DNA of 64,000 nt from Chondrinema litorale (GTDB lineage: Bacteria; Bacteroidota; Bacteroidia; Cytophagales; Flammeovirgaceae): assembly GCF_026250525.1 (NCBI RefSeq), contig NZ_CP111053.1:154106-218105 (forward strand), read 5' to 3'. Of the stretch, positions 62,913-64,000 are shown in pieces. The notes under the pieces were generated by a model. The model saw only the letters and a list, made by a program, of their open reading frames with translations, did no database searches and was not told the origin of the DNA. The position numbers and the translations under genes are program-made. The first letter of the stretch is position 1; each line of letters begins with the position of its first letter.

Positions 62913-64000
62913 TAGGACTTACGCATTTAAGTTAAAATGATAATAGGATTAGCAAGAATCTGTTTAAGATAGTTGCTAATCGGAAGTTCTTTGATTTGAT
63001 AGAGTGTTGTTTTCAACTGTTTTGCAAGGAGTTTCAGCCCTATCCAAGCCTGGTAGCAGCAAGCTAGATGGTTCCTCTGGGAGATTGCCTTTCGGCATTG
63101 GCACTTCTCAGAGCCTGTAAGCTGTTTGTATTCCCTGTGGAACTGCTCAATCTGCCATCTGATCTGGGATTCGTTTTCGGCCTCAAATACATTCATCCTG
63201 TCCGATAGATCATTTGTGATCACCCATTCAATGTCCCCGTTTAGGGAGACTATCTTGAATAATTTGACGGGGTAAGGGTATTTTTTGAGTTTGACCTGTA
63301 CGCCTTCCAGCAGTTGCCTACCGGAAAGCTCGACTGTGCCCACAGCCTGCATCCCTGTGTCTCTGGATAGGCTGACTTGGCGGTTGCTCTTCAGGGTAGT
63401 GAAGAATGTCCAGCCGCTTCTGTGCACAAGCTTAAGGTTGTCCATGGAAGCATACCAGCTGTCAAAAAGTATCTTTTTGGCTTTCAGGTCTTTACGCATG
63501 GTCATTCGGGTGAACATCTCCTGGAAATGGTCATTCTTGGTCTTCTTATCCGTTTCTGGGTGGTAGATTCGGTAATCGATAGGATAGTAATCCCCATCAA
63601 TGCCATTGCTGTGTACCATGTTTACCAGATTGATCCCATTGACTAGGCCATGCTCATTGCCTGAGTACTGCCTTTTGGCCAATTCTATATACCGGGAATA
63701 CCTCTTTGCCTGAACACTGTCATCGACAAGGATAAATGAGTCTGGGCTATCTTGGAGATGGCCCTTGACAATATCCCACAGGTCGGAAGAGGTAAATTTA
63801 GAATGGGCTAGAAAACGTGTGACTTGGTCATGACTGACATCCATAGAATGGGCTGCCATGTGGGTACAGTTATAATTCCCGTGAGTATGGAGAAGATATG
63901 ATATGTACAGAGATTTATCCATATAAATTAGTATTAAAAAAAACAATCTCTCAAATCTTGAGCATTTTTGCTAGAGAAATTTAATATTGCGTAAGTCCTA
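62913..64000 (-). mobile_element. IS4/IS701-like insertion sequence reaching the window end
   Basis: Left end TAGGACTTACGCA at 62913-62925; the window's last 13 bases are its exact inverse. So the element spans 1088 bp and ends exactly at position 64000. The transposase fills nearly the whole element. No target duplication can be checked because nothing is visible beyond the right end. Confidence 0.88.
62927..63922 (-). CDS. DDE transposase, IS4/IS701-like
   Basis: 331 aa from the ATG at 63922 (MDKSLYISYLLHTHGNYNCT), preferred over an ATG eight codons further upstream because related transposases begin at this sequence. The catalytic residues appear as Asp in SFILVDDSVQAKRYSR, Asp in KKILFDSWYASMDNL, and Glu in IRWQIEQFHREYKQLTGSEK. 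The frame is complete and without stops, so the enzyme is probably active. Base composition is richer in G and C than the surrounding genes. Confidence 0.85.
   Translation of the reverse strand: MDKSLYISYLLHTHGNYNCTHMAAHSMDVSHDQVTRFLAHSKFTSSDLWDIVKGHLQDSPDSFILVDDSVQAKRYSRYIELAKRQYSGNEHGLVNGINLVNMVHSNGIDGDYYPIDYRIYHPETDKKTKNDHFQEMFTRMTMRKDLKAKKILFDSWYASMDNLKLVHRSGWTFFTTLKSNRQVSLSRDTGMQAVGTVELSGRQLLEGVQVKLKKYPYPVKLFKIVSLNGDIEWVITNDLSDRMNVFEAENESQIRWQIEQFHREYKQLTGSEKCQCRKAISQRNHLACCYQAWIGLKLLAKQLKTTLYQIKELPISNYLKQILANPIIILT

Noticed and set aside
1..64000. tRNA, rRNA or riboswitch genes in the gaps
   Set aside because: No gap shows a T-loop consensus, cloverleaf spacing or a known riboswitch core that I can recognise by eye.

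Overview
This window comes from an AT-rich member of the Bacteroidota, most likely order Cytophagales. Markers for that are a SusC/SusD pair, a type IX secretion C-terminal sorting domain, DUF3078, DUF4199 and DUF5686 envelope proteins, GH78 and GH92 glycosidases, and the use of TTG starts with weak ribosome sites. I cannot name the species. No rRNA, tRNA or CRISPR array is visible.

The central feature is a plasmid- or chromid-type replication and partition module at about 23.9-27.9 kb. Reading leftwards it holds a small helix-turn-helix regulator, a Rep-type initiator, an AT-rich zone with a perfect 19-bp inverted repeat, a ParA ATPase and a ribbon-helix-helix-like partner. On the other side of the regulator lies a block of about 17 direct iterons (core GGGTGTACTTATGACTA or its TAG variant). 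Seven kb further on is an 804-aa fused TOPRIM primase/DnaB-type helicase. A single, reversed, near-perfect iteron sits 24 kb away at 51384-51402. The same replicon carries housekeeping-type genes (cysteine synthase, serine acetyltransferase, phosphofructokinase, a threonine-synthase-like enzyme), so it may be a chromid or a chromosome with a captured plasmid origin.

Left part (1-10.3 kb, nearly all minus strand): a carbohydrate-binding lipoprotein cut by the window edge, a VOC protein, DUF4199, a LuxR-type regulator, the cysE-cysM pair, a DUF2834 protein, a GH78 rhamnosidase and a LamG-OmpA protein. From 10.4 to 13.2 kb is a small accessory patch: a DEDD-type exonuclease, an AntA/AntB antirepressor, and an IS1595-family element with a broken transposase. 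From 13.7 to 22 kb, on the plus strand, are a 1505-aa secreted dehydrogenase-fold protein with a T9SS signal and a four-gene run (PLP enzyme, PPK2, AspA-like deacylase, 2OG-Fe(II) oxygenase). Two related PAS histidine kinases lie on either side of the replication module.

The stretch from 28 to 51 kb holds a Tat-exported phosphoesterase, a GH92 mannosidase, a membrane pentapeptide-repeat protein, the primase-helicase, envelope proteins, transporters, phosphofructokinase, an acyltransferase, a cell-wall glucosaminidase and a LytS/LytTR two-component pair.

From 52 to 55.4 kb is a truncated RHS tip with a frameshifted nuclease-like toxin, candidate immunity genes and a displaced toxin tail, bracketed by a duplicated terminator. 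A SusC/SusD pair follows. The last 3.5 kb holds an LRR protein, small lipoproteins with duplicated upstream DNA, copies of a short intergenic repeat, and an IS4/IS701-like element whose right end coincides exactly with the window end.
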